Shown: piece by piece, positions 17,523 to 26,057 of the stretch
Position numbering within the stretch: position 1 is the stretch's first letter
How the letters are laid out: each line of letters opens with the position of its first letter
Assembly (NCBI GenBank): GCA_018968885.1
Contig: JAGWZK010000025.1
Location: 1 to 37,348 of the forward strand
Direction: 5' to 3'
Origin: Planctomycetota bacterium
GTDB taxonomy: Bacteria > Planctomycetota > Phycisphaerae > Phycisphaerales > UBA1924
Length of the DNA: 37,348 nt
Program-made: the position numbers and the translations under genes
The notes under the pieces: generated by a model
What the model was told of the DNA's origin: nothing
Seen by the model: only the letters and a program-made list of their open reading frames with translations
Databases searched by the model: none

Positions 17523-18551
17523 TCAGGCAGCGTTCGCAGCCATCATCGGCACAGGTCCATAGTCACCCTCCAGCAGCGTGGCGACCATGCATTCGTTGCG
17601 ATCGTGCCAATTCTGGCGGCGTTCCTTCATCTTCAATTCGATCCAGTACTCGTATGTACTGATCATGGCGCAGTAGTGCAGGCCTGCCAGGCCATCAAGG
17701 AATCCGCGTTTGGCGACAAAGTCATACGTGAAACGCCACGCCCAGCGTGCCGGCAGAAAGAACGAAAAGTTCTTGAGGGCGCGACGACGGACGATCGGGT
17801 CCTTGTCTGCGAGCGCGGACATCGGAGGCCGTCCTTTGGCAGTCACGTTGACAGCTTCGGCCGACTCGCGATCGCTGTAGTAATTGTGCTTCTTGAACCA
17901 GCGAACAAGTCCGGAGTTGAAGGAGAAGTGATCAAATCGACCCTGCAATTCCGCAGTGGGTCCGCTCACGATGGGGTGCACGTTGGTTTCGCGCTTTTCG
18001 TAACGAACCAGTGAGGGCCGAACGAAACGCAGAATCCACACATCAGCTCCGGCGCAATGGCGAATCCACTTGCCCCGGAACATATTGCGGAAACGCATGC
18101 GGTACGCGGCTGGAGTTTCCTCAGTGATCGGTTGCGCAGCGATCCGCATCAACTCGTCGCCAAGGTCACCGGGCACGCGCTCATCAGCATCGCAGACATA
18201 CACCCAGGCATTCTTCCATTCAACCTCGTGCAAGCCAAAGTTGCGTTGCTTGTACTCGGTATCGAAAGCGCGGCTGACCACACGCACACGCGGATCGCGC
18301 TGGGCGATTTCCACGGTTCGGTCAGTCGACTCGCTGTCAACGATCACGATCTCGTCGGCAAAGCCAAGCGAAGCCAGGCACGCCGCGATGTTCTTCTCTT
18401 CGTTCTTGGTCAAGATAAGGACGCTGACGCCCTGACCGAGCCCGGTTGGGGCATTGGTCTTGCGCAGCGCGTGTTGACCAGGCACCAGAACCTCAATGGG
18501 TTGGCGCACGGCATCATCAATCGCCTCAACGGCAAAGAGTCCTGTTCTCAC
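17523..18551 (-). CDS. GT2-family glycosyltransferase, tandem copy 1
   Basis: The 342-residue paralogue has VSVLILTKNEE, IVDSESTDRT, KQRNFGL and DAD at 121-123 (VCDADER). In its second half it shares FDHFSFNSGLVRWFKKHNYYS with copy 2 (HYSFNKGLLPWFKKHNSYS), which places copies 1 and 2 closer to each other than to copy 3. An ATG occurs at 18581, but a perfect AGGAGG at 18557-18562 sits five bases before GTG 18551, so GTG is preferred. About 258 bases separate it from copy 2, containing one CCGATAA motif (17316-17322) and no visible gene. Confidence 0.86.
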   Translation of the reverse strand: MRTGLFAVEAIDDAVRQPIEVLVPGQHALRKTNAPTGLGQGVSVLILTKNEEKNIAACLASLGFADEIVIVDSESTDRTVEIAQRDPRVRVVSRAFDTEYKQRNFGLHEVEWKNAWVYVCDADERVPGDLGDELMRIAAQPITEETPAAYRMRFRNMFRGKWIRHCAGADVWILRFVRPSLVRYEKRETNVHPIVSGPTAELQGRFDHFSFNSGLVRWFKKHNYYSDRESAEAVNVTAKGRPPMSALADKDPIVRRRALKNFSFFLPARWAWRFTYDFVAKRGFLDGLAGLHYCAMISTYEYWIELKMKERRQNWHDRNECMVATLLEGDYGPVPMMAANAA

Positions 18552-18556
18552 ACGAA

Positions 18557-18562
18557 CCTCCT
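18557..18562 (-). promoter_or_regulatory. Ribosome binding site deciding a GTG start
   Basis: AGGAGG on the minus strand, with a five-base spacer to GTG 18551. It lies inside the reading frame if the upstream ATG 18581 were used. Such a perfect site is rare in this window, so it favours the GTG. Confidence 0.65.
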
Positions 18563-18699
18563 GCGATGGCCCACCAGCCATCGCCCGCGCGGCTCAACCA
18601 CAGAGCCGCACTTCAAAGGTGCGCGATTTTGCGGACTTTGCCAATAAACCGGTGCGTACGACCCGGAAATACCGGAATTTCAGGTTATCGGACTGAATA

Positions 18700-19692
18700 T
18701 CACGCGGCGATCCGGCCAGGACAAGCCCAAGCCAAGGTGCGCCGAATTCCCTCGTCGAACCCGACCACCGGCGAATACCCCAGCAGACTCGCGGCTTTGG
18801 ATATGTCGGCGGAGGAGTGTCTGACGTCGCCAGCTCGAGGATCGGTGTGCGTCGGTGTGGCATCGACCCGCAGAGTGCGGCCCATCGAGGCGAGCACATC
18901 CAGCAGCGTGACCCGGCCGCCACAGCCGATGTTGATCACCTCGCCATGCAGATCGCGGGGCGAAGAGGCAGCCAGCAAGTTGGCGTGCACGATGTTGTCG
19001 ATGTAGACAAAGTCGCGAGTCTGAAGCCCATCGCCCATGATGCGGGGTTGGCGTCCTTCGGAAAGAGCGTTGACAAACGCGCTGATCACAGCAGCGTAAG
19101 GGCTCTTGGGATCCTGCCTGGGGCCAAAGACGTTGAAATAGCGGAGTGACACGGTGGAGACATTGAAACATCTGGACCAGGTCTGCAGCAGCAGTTCGCC
19201 CGCGACCTTACTGGCGGCATAGGGAGACCATGCATCGGGAGCGTCGGTCTCTTTGGAGGGAAGACTGGGGCTGTTGCCATACGCGGCAGCACTGGCGGCA
19301 AAGTTCACGCGCTTGACTCCGGCACGCTGCGCTGCGATGAGCACGCGCTGGGTGCCTTCGATGTTGACTGCGAGGCACTCGTCGGGCTTTTCCACGCTTT
19401 CGGGCACGCTGACAAGAGCGGCCTGGTGAAAGACAAAGTCGGCACCGGTGACAACGCGAGTCAGCAAAGCATCATCGAGAATGGAGCCCTTGTGAAACTC
19501 GACCGCCGCTGGGAGGTTGTCGACACTGCCCCCCTTGAGGGCATCCAACACCACGACTTTGCATCCGAGGGAAGTGAGTGCGTGCGAGAGATGCGAACCA
19601 ATAAATCCGGCACCACCCGTGATCAAGGCGCGCTTACCGGAGAACGCATTGGAATAGGTGCCGTGCGACCACGGCTGCAGGGGCATTGTCAT
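18700..19692 (-). CDS. NAD-dependent sugar epimerase/dehydratase (extended SDR)
   Basis: The 330-residue protein has the Rossmann motif GGAGFIG (26-32), the conserved Asp in VVVLDALKGG, and the catalytic triad Ser134 in AASAAAYG with Tyr158 and Lys162 (SPYAASK). SLRYFNVFGPRQDP and GDGLQTRDFVYIDN follow. This set is typical of UDP-GlcNAc/UDP-glucose 4-epimerases of the WbpP/Gne type; 4,6-dehydratase activity is less likely. It would supply a sugar nucleotide to the glycosyltransferases around it. Two starts, ATG 19692 and ATG 19686, are equally possible. Confidence 0.88.
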   Translation of the reverse strand: MTMPLQPWSHGTYSNAFSGKRALITGGAGFIGSHLSHALTSLGCKVVVLDALKGGSVDNLPAAVEFHKGSILDDALLTRVVTGADFVFHQAALVSVPESVEKPDECLAVNIEGTQRVLIAAQRAGVKRVNFAASAAAYGNSPSLPSKETDAPDAWSPYAASKVAGELLLQTWSRCFNVSTVSLRYFNVFGPRQDPKSPYAAVISAFVNALSEGRQPRIMGDGLQTRDFVYIDNIVHANLLAASSPRDLHGEVINIGCGGRVTLLDVLASMGRTLRVDATPTHTDPRAGDVRHSSADISKAASLLGYSPVVGFDEGIRRTLAWACPGRIAA

Positions 19693-19802
19693 GGAAAAGA
19701 GTATCGATCCACCGGCCCCTTTGGTTCACATCAAGTGGTCAGGAAAGCCCCAAATCGGGGGAGAATCAGCAGGGTGTGTGCCGGGGGTGACTCAAGAGCA
19801 CA

Positions 19803-21038
19803 TCATCGAGAGGTGCGGCGCGATTTCTCATAAGCCCTCACGATCGCACCTTCGAGGCCGTCAACCATGCGCGGAATCGTAAAGTTCTCTTGCATGTTGC
19901 GAATTCCTGCCTCGCCCATACGTTTGAGTGCAGCGCGATCGTTCAGCATTTCGCGCAGCACCCGTGCCAGATCCGCCGGGTCATTGTGGCGGAACGAGCG
20001 TCCGTTCACACCATCCTGAAAGGACTCGATTTCCGGATTGTGAGCACCGAGTTGATCGCCGAGCACGAGCGGAATGCCGTGACCCTGAGCGTGCAGCAAC
20101 GACAGACCGGCGTTGGAGGGGTAGCAGAATACGTCAGATGCCGCGAACCATGGTGCGGTCTGCTCTTCGCCGTACAGCGCACCGGTGAATGTGCAGATGG
20201 AATCCAGATTTTTCCGCCGGACCAGTGCTTCGAGTGATTCACGCGCTTCGCCGGCACCGACGAGTACGACGCGCAGATCTGGCATTTGCGGAGCGAGCAA
20301 TGCGGCGGCCTCGATCAGCACATCGATGCGATTGGGATAATGCAATCGGGATACAAAGAGCACCGTCTTGTCCTTCAGGCGGTTGGTTTCCTTGAAATGG
20401 CGCACGCGAACTGTGTCACGCCGGCACTCTTCCCGCCAGTACGTGGTTTCGCGCTGGTCCAGCGAGTTGACGGCGGCGAAAACATCCTCGCGGGGAAAGC
20501 CCAGCCGAACCAGGTTCTCGGCGACTGCTCGGTTGTACGTGACCACGGCATCGGCCCTGCGTGCCAGCCACAGTCGGAGACTCAATCGTGCCGCATTTTC
20601 GAACTTGGATACACCCTGTCCCCAGAGCACGACGCCCACGCCTGCGCGCCGCGCCGCCATGATCGCGGGCAAAAGCGACATCTGTCGGGTCGTCCAGGGG
20701 TATATCACCACGTCAAATCTGCGACTCCTGGCGACTCGAAGATCGTCCTGGTGCCAAAGCAGTGTCGAGGATCGCCAGTTCCACGTCACGGCCTTGTGAA
20801 CCGCTTTGAAGCCCTTTGGCTCTGAATTGCGGATGTCCTGACGTGTGGAGTAGTGCAGAGTGAAATCAAGTGTCGGACGCGACGCGAGTTCGGCGTACGC
20901 CGCGAGGCGGTAATGTGGCAACGATGGTTGCATCAGCGCGACGCGGATGCGACGGTGGCTCAATCCATGCGAAAACTCTGGCGTTGCATCAACGCGCAAG
21001 GGTTCCGGCGAGAGTTGGGTTTCTCCGAGTCGTTGCAT
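19803..21038 (-). CDS. GT4-like glycosyltransferase with atypical donor motif
   Basis: The 411-residue protein starts with a basic, possibly over-long N-terminus, followed by the acceptor domain from RIRVALMQPSLPHYR. The second domain has VLFVSRLHYPNRIDVLIEA and LRVVLVGAGEARESL, and then PSNAGLSLLHAQGHGIPLV at the place where GT4 enzymes carry E-x7-E. Neither glutamate is present there. The enzyme may therefore bind its donor differently, or be inactive. The start could be any of several internal codons up to about residue 34. It lies in the minus-strand block between the epimerase and an acetyltransferase gene. Confidence 0.8.
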   Translation of the reverse strand: MQRLGETQLSPEPLRVDATPEFSHGLSHRRIRVALMQPSLPHYRLAAYAELASRPTLDFTLHYSTRQDIRNSEPKGFKAVHKAVTWNWRSSTLLWHQDDLRVARSRRFDVVIYPWTTRQMSLLPAIMAARRAGVGVVLWGQGVSKFENAARLSLRLWLARRADAVVTYNRAVAENLVRLGFPREDVFAAVNSLDQRETTYWREECRRDTVRVRHFKETNRLKDKTVLFVSRLHYPNRIDVLIEAAALLAPQMPDLRVVLVGAGEARESLEALVRRKNLDSICTFTGALYGEEQTAPWFAASDVFCYPSNAGLSLLHAQGHGIPLVLGDQLGAHNPEIESFQDGVNGRSFRHNDPADLARVLREMLNDRAALKRMGEAGIRNMQENFTIPRMVDGLEGAIVRAYEKSRRTSR

Positions 21039-21197
21039 CCACCGTCGTCGCTAGTCCTGGTCGTAGACCGAATCCAGCGTTCTTCCTCATTTGACTCCCA
21101 CGTGACGTGCCCCTTTGAAGGCATTCAACTATTCGCAGTCCAACTCCTCGGTGTTGGATCGATTGCGGCAAAATCGATCACCTCACCAAATCAGGGC

Positions 21198-21815
21198 TTA
21201 TGAGACCCGCTGAACCGGGGCCTTGCCCTGCCCGGAAAGATCACCGTTCATCGGACGCTCTCGCAGGGGTTTGGCTGGATTCCCGGCAGCGATCATGCCG
21301 ACGGGCACGCTTTTGGTCACAACCGCACGAGCGCCGATCACCGCGTTGTCCCCAACGACCACGCCGGGACCAATAAAAGCACCGGCGCAAATCCAGACTC
21401 CACTGCCGATTGAAATGCTGGCTCGGATCAAAGGAAGGTCCGGACGCGTGTAATCGTGGGTGCCAGCACACACATATGCGTCCTGGCTGAGCACGGTGTG
21501 GCTACCGATTGCCACTTCGCCAAGGTTGTAGATTTCCACACGTTCTGAGAGCATCGAATGCTCGCCCATGGAGAACAGCCAGGGATGCTTGATCAATGTG
21601 CTGGCTTTGGTACCCGCCGAATCGGCCATCTTTGCGCCAAAGCGCCGAAGCCAGAAGCGGCGCCAGCCGTGCCCTCGCCTGGGGCTGAAGCGAATCAACG
21701 TTCCCTGAACGATTTCCCACAATGCGCGGCGGACATACTCGCGCAGGGGATACGGAAAGCCCGTCGTGGTGTCCAATCGCTGAAAAATCGGTTGCTGGGT
21801 CATGGGTTCGGTCAT
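21198..21815 (-). CDS. Hexapeptide-repeat acetyltransferase (WcaF-like), second copy
   Basis: This 205-residue left-handed beta-helix acetyltransferase shares its plan with 14637-15257. It has YVRRALWEIVQGTLIRFSPRRG, then hexapeptide repeats, AYVCAGTHDYTRPDLPLI (catalytic-type His), and GARAVVTKSVPVGMIAAGNP near the end. It is the first gene of the minus-strand block, divergent from the GT4 at 21901. A CCGATAA element on its own strand (21829-21835) sits only 14 bases before the ATG, so the transcript may be nearly leaderless. It probably adds a second acetyl group or acts on a different residue. Confidence 0.86.
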   Translation of the reverse strand: MTEPMTQQPIFQRLDTTTGFPYPLREYVRRALWEIVQGTLIRFSPRRGHGWRRFWLRRFGAKMADSAGTKASTLIKHPWLFSMGEHSMLSERVEIYNLGEVAIGSHTVLSQDAYVCAGTHDYTRPDLPLIRASISIGSGVWICAGAFIGPGVVVGDNAVIGARAVVTKSVPVGMIAAGNPAKPLRERPMNGDLSGQGKAPVQRVS

Positions 21816-21828
21816 ACAGGTGCATAGG

Positions 21829-21889
21829 TTATCGGCCGAAAATCACTTGCACCCCAGCGTTGAGGCACTCCCTGCGGAAGACCGATAAG
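21829..21889. promoter_or_regulatory. Divergent promoter region with two opposed CCGATAA elements
   Basis: CCGATAA occurs on the minus strand at 21829-21835 and on the plus strand at 21882-21888, placed 14 and 13 bases from the two divergent starts. For the plus-strand gene TTGAGG (21860-21865) lies 18 bases before GATAAG (21884-21889), giving a sigma-70-like pair. No equally good -35 is seen for the minus strand. Confidence 0.45.
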
Positions 21890-21900
21890 AACTCCACATC

Positions 21901-23085
21901 ATGCGCATCCTTCATGTCATTTCTTCTCTGGATCCACGGGCGGGCGGCCCACCCATGGTGATTTCGCGGCTTGCCGCGGCACAGGCGGGGATTGGTGAGG
22001 ATGTGCACATTCTGTGCTACGCCGTGGCGAGTGAGAATGGTCGCGACCCCAACCCCGATATCGATGCCAAGCTGAATGCCATTCCCCACTGGTCGCGCGT
22101 GACGCAGCATCGGCTTGCGCCCGCGGATCGCAAAGAGTGGTATCTGAACAGTCGGGCCAAGTCCACATTGAAGTCACTGCTTCACGACTTTGACATCGTG
22201 CACGTGCACGGGGTGTGGGATCCGATTCTGGCGACCGCAGCACAAGCGGCGCGGCACGCCGGAGTTCCGTACGTCGTTGCGCCGCACGGCATGCTGGATC
22301 CCTGGGCGTTGTCGGTGAAACCGTGGAAGAAGAAGCTGGCTCTCGCGCTTCGATACGGCAAGATGGTGCACGGCGCTGCGATGATGCAGGCTTTGTCGCG
22401 CTACGAACACGAGTGCATCGCAAAGCTGGGCTTTTCCGGCCATATTGCCACGATTCCCAACGGTGTCTTTCTTGAAGAGATTGACCCGTTGCCGGAGCGT
22501 GGTGCGTTTGCAGAGAGCTTTCCCGCCATCAAGGGACGCAGAATGGTGACCTTTCTGAGTCGCCTGCATCCGGTCAAGGGGCTGGATCTGCTTGCCGAGG
22601 CATTTGCAAAGCTGGCATCAAAGCACTCTGATGTTGACCTTGTGATCGTGGGCCCGGATTACGGAGCGCAGGCGGCCCTGGAGCAGCAGATCAGCGCGCT
22701 GGGGATTCGGTCGCGAGTGCATCTGGTGGGGCCAATGTGGGGACGCGAGCGATTCAAGCCGGTGGTGGATGCCGCGTGCTTTTGCCTTCCCAGCGAACAC
22801 GAGGCCTTCAGTGTGGCGATCTGCGAGGCCATGGCGTGCGGGGCACCGGTGGTTATCACGCACAATTGCAATCTGCCGGAGGCGCAGGATGCCCGAGCCG
22901 GACTGGTGATTGACCGGACAGTTCCCGCACTGACGGCGGCGCTGGACCAGATGCTCAGTGATTCGAACAACGCTCGCCAAATGGGTGAGAGGGCCAGACA
23001 ACTGGTGCTCAGCCAGTTCACCTGGCCAGTAGTGGCATCGAACAGTCTGGAACACTACCATCGAATTCAAGGGCGGCAGAAGTGA
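21901..23085 (+). CDS. GT4-family glycosyltransferase
   Basis: The 394-residue enzyme shows both GT-B domains. The first begins MRILHVISSLDPRAGGPP and has VHVHGVWDPIL and VVAPHGMLDPWAL, a signature of polysaccharide GT4 enzymes. The second has VTFLSRLHPVKGLDLL, LVIVGPDYGAQ and EAFSVAICEAMACG with the E-x7-E donor motif intact. It opens the second plus-strand block of the polysaccharide locus. Its ATG lies 13 bases after a -10-like element, so the leader is very short. Donor sugar is unknown. Confidence 0.9.
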   Translation: MRILHVISSLDPRAGGPPMVISRLAAAQAGIGEDVHILCYAVASENGRDPNPDIDAKLNAIPHWSRVTQHRLAPADRKEWYLNSRAKSTLKSLLHDFDIVHVHGVWDPILATAAQAARHAGVPYVVAPHGMLDPWALSVKPWKKKLALALRYGKMVHGAAMMQALSRYEHECIAKLGFSGHIATIPNGVFLEEIDPLPERGAFAESFPAIKGRRMVTFLSRLHPVKGLDLLAEAFAKLASKHSDVDLVIVGPDYGAQAALEQQISALGIRSRVHLVGPMWGRERFKPVVDAACFCLPSEHEAFSVAICEAMACGAPVVITHNCNLPEAQDARAGLVIDRTVPALTAALDQMLSDSNNARQMGERARQLVLSQFTWPVVASNSLEHYHRIQGRQK

Positions 23086-23183
23086 ACCCGGGACTGGTTT
23101 GACTCGTGGCGCGCGGAACTTGTGTTCCAACTCGATCCAACACGACCTCGCAGTGGAATATTCTGCGGTGGAAAGGTGTTTCT

Positions 23184-23282
23184 ATGTGTGGAATCACCGA
23201 CTCCAGATCGGGCGTGTTTGGGGAGGCGTGTACCCAATCGCGTTGTGCACTTGAAGCGAGGATCCGGCTAGCGACAGCATGA
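23184..23282 (+). CDS. Possible 32-residue ORF with an AsnB-like start, coupled to the next gene
   Basis: The short frame starts MCGITDSRSGVFGE and ends in TGA overlapping the ATG of the next gene (ATGA at 23279-23282). AAAGG lies about eight bases before its ATG. MCGI is the N-terminus of class II glutamine amidotransferases such as AsnB, whose Cys2 is catalytic, and asnB genes are common in such loci. The rest does not match, so it may be a vestige, a leader peptide or chance. Confidence 0.25.
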   Translation: MCGITDSRSGVFGEACTQSRCALEARIRLATA

Positions 23283-24454
23283 ACCGGCCCATCGTTGCCA
23301 TCATCAGTAACGTCCAGACTCCGTACCGGGTCGCGATGCACCGCCGCCTGATTCAGGCGATGCCAGAGGTGCTCTTTTATTCTGTCTACACCCATGACGT
23401 TCCCGATCAGAATTGGGAGATAGATCCGGCGGCAGACACCAACCCAGTCCGGTTTGGGCGGGGCGATGGAGCCAACGACCAGGCCACGTTGAAGGCGCAG
23501 CCCAAAGAACTATTCAAGAGCAGCAATATCGTCCGCTGGATTGAAGAGCGCGGCGTCCACGCCATAGCCATCGGGGGATACAACGATCTGGGGCGTGTTC
23601 GCCTTATTCTCCACGCTAAGCGCAAGGGAATTCCGCTTTTTCTCCTCAGCGACTCCAACATTCATAGCGAGCGTCTGTCCGGGTGGAAACGCCGGCTCAA
23701 GAAAATGCTGGTGGGGCCGCTGATCAGGGCCTGCGATCTGGTGCTGATCGCCGGAGAGAATGGCCGCAAGTATTACGAGTATTACGGAGTGTCTCCTGAT
23801 CGCATGATTCGCAGTCCGCTGGAAGTGGATTATGATCTGATCGAGTCGATCACTCCTGAGCAGGTGAGCGCTGCGGCGCAGAAATTTTCACTGGCGCCAG
23901 ACCGTAAGCGGCTTGTCTTTTGCGCCCGGCTTGAGCCAGTGAAACGTCCGGATCTCCTGATCTCTGCCTTTGCCGCCATGGCCAAAGATGCGCCTGATTG
24001 GGATCTGGTGATGATCGGTGATGGCAAACTGCGCGAGGAGCTTCGCACACGCGTTCCTGCAAGCATTCAGGACCGCGTGAAATGGCTCGGGTTCATAGGT
24101 CAGCCCGCCGAAATTTTCAGCGTGTATCGCAACTGCCACGCCTTGGTTCTTCCCAGCCAGCGCGAGCCGTGGGGCCTGGTCGTGAATGAAGCCGCCGCCA
24201 GTGGCCTGCCCATCGTCGCCAGTGCTGGCGTGGGTGCGGTTCCGGAATTGGTGCGCGAAGGCATCAACGGCATCACCTTCCCAACCGGCAGCCAGGAAGG
24301 TCTGGTCGGGGCACTGCGTTCGATCACTTCGGACGGCACGGCCGCGCGCTTGGGTGCCCGGTCTAAAGAGACGCTGGCCGCCATGCGAGCCTCGGCTGAC
24401 CCCATTAAGGGGATGCGCCAAGCTCTGCAACGCGTCGGCATTGTCTCGTGGTGA
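23279..24454 (+). CDS. GT4-family glycosyltransferase
   Basis: The 391-residue protein begins MNRPIVAIISNVQTPYR, with the acceptor-domain segment AIAIGGYNDLGRVRLIL. Its donor domain has LVFCARLEPVKRPDLLI, LVMIGDGKLREEL, KWLGFIGQPAEIF and REPWGLVVNEAAASG, in which the E-x7-E pair is present. About 190 bases separate it from the previous GT4 gene, but both are probably on one transcript. It precedes the Wzy-like gene, fitting a role in assembling the repeat unit on its lipid carrier in the cytoplasm. Confidence 0.9.
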   Translation: MNRPIVAIISNVQTPYRVAMHRRLIQAMPEVLFYSVYTHDVPDQNWEIDPAADTNPVRFGRGDGANDQATLKAQPKELFKSSNIVRWIEERGVHAIAIGGYNDLGRVRLILHAKRKGIPLFLLSDSNIHSERLSGWKRRLKKMLVGPLIRACDLVLIAGENGRKYYEYYGVSPDRMIRSPLEVDYDLIESITPEQVSAAAQKFSLAPDRKRLVFCARLEPVKRPDLLISAFAAMAKDAPDWDLVMIGDGKLREELRTRVPASIQDRVKWLGFIGQPAEIFSVYRNCHALVLPSQREPWGLVVNEAAASGLPIVASAGVGAVPELVREGINGITFPTGSQEGLVGALRSITSDGTAARLGARSKETLAAMRASADPIKGMRQALQRVGIVSW

Positions 24455-24615
24455 TACGCTGGGACCCCTCAATCGGGTTGATGCGTTGCCGCCGGTAAGT
24501 CTGGTGACGAGAACAGCCGATAAGAAGAACCGAGGGTTGAGCCCGCTCGTATCCCCGAAAGTGGGGACTGCGTTTGCGTTGGCCCACCCGATCTTTCCGT
24601 CTCCACGAGAACACT

Positions 24616-26055
24616 ATGGAAACCCTGCTCGGCATTTCAGCAATCGTGACCACGGCGATGCTGTTGCTTTTTGTTGCCAACGGCGTGTTTCGGCGCGAGC
24701 ACGATCTGATGAGCTACCGCACCTTTTTCGTGGTGGGGTTCTGCTTCTTCTACGGCCTGGCGACGGTGTTTGTCGCGTTCATGGAGCAGGCGGGCTTCAT
24801 CTACATTCCCACCGGCGAAGGGTATCTCCCGCTGGCAATCTGCACTCCACTCTTCGCCATCGTGTACATGGTTTCCGATCGGTTTGGCGGCAAGCTGAGC
24901 GTGGCCCAGCGCATCATTCCCAAACTCGACATTCCCCCCACGACAGCGTCGCTGTTTCTAGGCATCGCTCTTTGCGAAATCGTGGCGATCATCGCGCTGA
25001 CCCCGCTCGGCGACTATTTCACTGCGCTTCTTGCTCAGGTTCGCCCCGGCCTTGCTGCGTGCGCTGCGGGCCTGGCCACGTATTACCTGGTTTCCAGCAA
25101 GTTCAATCCAATCGCGTGGATGATCTTCCTGGGTGTCTTCACACTCAGTCTGCTGATCTGTGTATCCGGTGGTACTGACCGTCGATTCGCGCTCAGCGTT
25201 TTCATGGTCACGGCGTGGGTGTGGTACTACTTTGATCTTCGCTATCGCAGCATGGCCAACATAGTGGGCAAAATGGCTGTGGCTGGCGGAGTGGTGGTTT
25301 TCTTCCTGATCTTCTACTCTGGTTTCCGCAACGTTTCCAAAGACGAGTGGAGCTTTGCGAACCGCGTCGAACAGTTCAAGACCGCTTCGACCGGCCCCAG
25401 CGTGATCCGCGACGATGCTGTGCGCAGCGTGCTCTTTCAGGACGCGCCCATCAACACGCTTTACATCATGGAGAACTACCCCTCCACGCAGGCCCTGGAT
25501 CCTTTCAACGGCCTGATCTTCTTCGTCACCAACCCGATTCCACGCTTCCTCTGGGAAAATAAGCCCATCGCGCTGGGTGTCAACCTTCAGCAGCAGTTCG
25601 GCATCAACGCCAACCTGGGTCCCGGCATCATCGGGCACGGCTGGTCTGAGGGGCTGTGGATCGGCGTCGCCGGATATGCGCTTTTCTTTGGATTGCTGTG
25701 CGGCATCATAGACAGAGCGCTGAAAAACAACGCCGCCAACCCCTTCTTCATGTCCGTCTTTGGCAGCAGTCTTGGAAATGTCATTGGTCTTCCGCGTGGT
25801 GAGACATCGCTCTTTCTGGTGCTGTGGTTCTCCACCACTGTCGCGTCGGCCATGATTCTGGGTGGCATGGGGATGGTGATGAACCCGGTGTTCCGGTCTC
25901 TTCCCATCGTCATGCCCGAGCGTGTGCGGAACTGGCTTCTAGGCGCCGAGGTCGAGGGCGCTGACCACGAGCACGATTACGGTACCACTTCTGACGATTC
26001 GCTGCAGGATCCTCAGGTTGCACAGGCCTATATGGAAGACGCGCCGCGGGGCTGA
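24616..26055 (+). CDS. Wzy-like O-antigen/exopolysaccharide polymerase
   Basis: The 479-residue protein is very hydrophobic, with about ten membrane segments (the first at residues 1-24). A large soluble loop after about residue 235 runs from SGFRNVSKDEWSF to the conserved-looking NPIPRFLWENKP, and two or three more membrane helices follow. This plan fits oligosaccharide repeat-unit polymerases, which join repeat units on the outer face of the inner membrane. Primary sequence in this family is poorly conserved, so the call rests on topology and neighbours. ATG 24616 is preferred to 24574. The C-terminal 45 residues are acidic and His-rich. It is followed after two bases by the next gene. Confidence 0.75.
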   Translation: METLLGISAIVTTAMLLLFVANGVFRREHDLMSYRTFFVVGFCFFYGLATVFVAFMEQAGFIYIPTGEGYLPLAICTPLFAIVYMVSDRFGGKLSVAQRIIPKLDIPPTTASLFLGIALCEIVAIIALTPLGDYFTALLAQVRPGLAACAAGLATYYLVSSKFNPIAWMIFLGVFTLSLLICVSGGTDRRFALSVFMVTAWVWYYFDLRYRSMANIVGKMAVAGGVVVFFLIFYSGFRNVSKDEWSFANRVEQFKTASTGPSVIRDDAVRSVLFQDAPINTLYIMENYPSTQALDPFNGLIFFVTNPIPRFLWENKPIALGVNLQQQFGINANLGPGIIGHGWSEGLWIGVAGYALFFGLLCGIIDRALKNNAANPFFMSVFGSSLGNVIGLPRGETSLFLVLWFSTTVASAMILGGMGMVMNPVFRSLPIVMPERVRNWLLGAEVEGADHEHDYGTTSDDSLQDPQVAQAYMEDAPRG

Positions 26056-26057
26056 AC

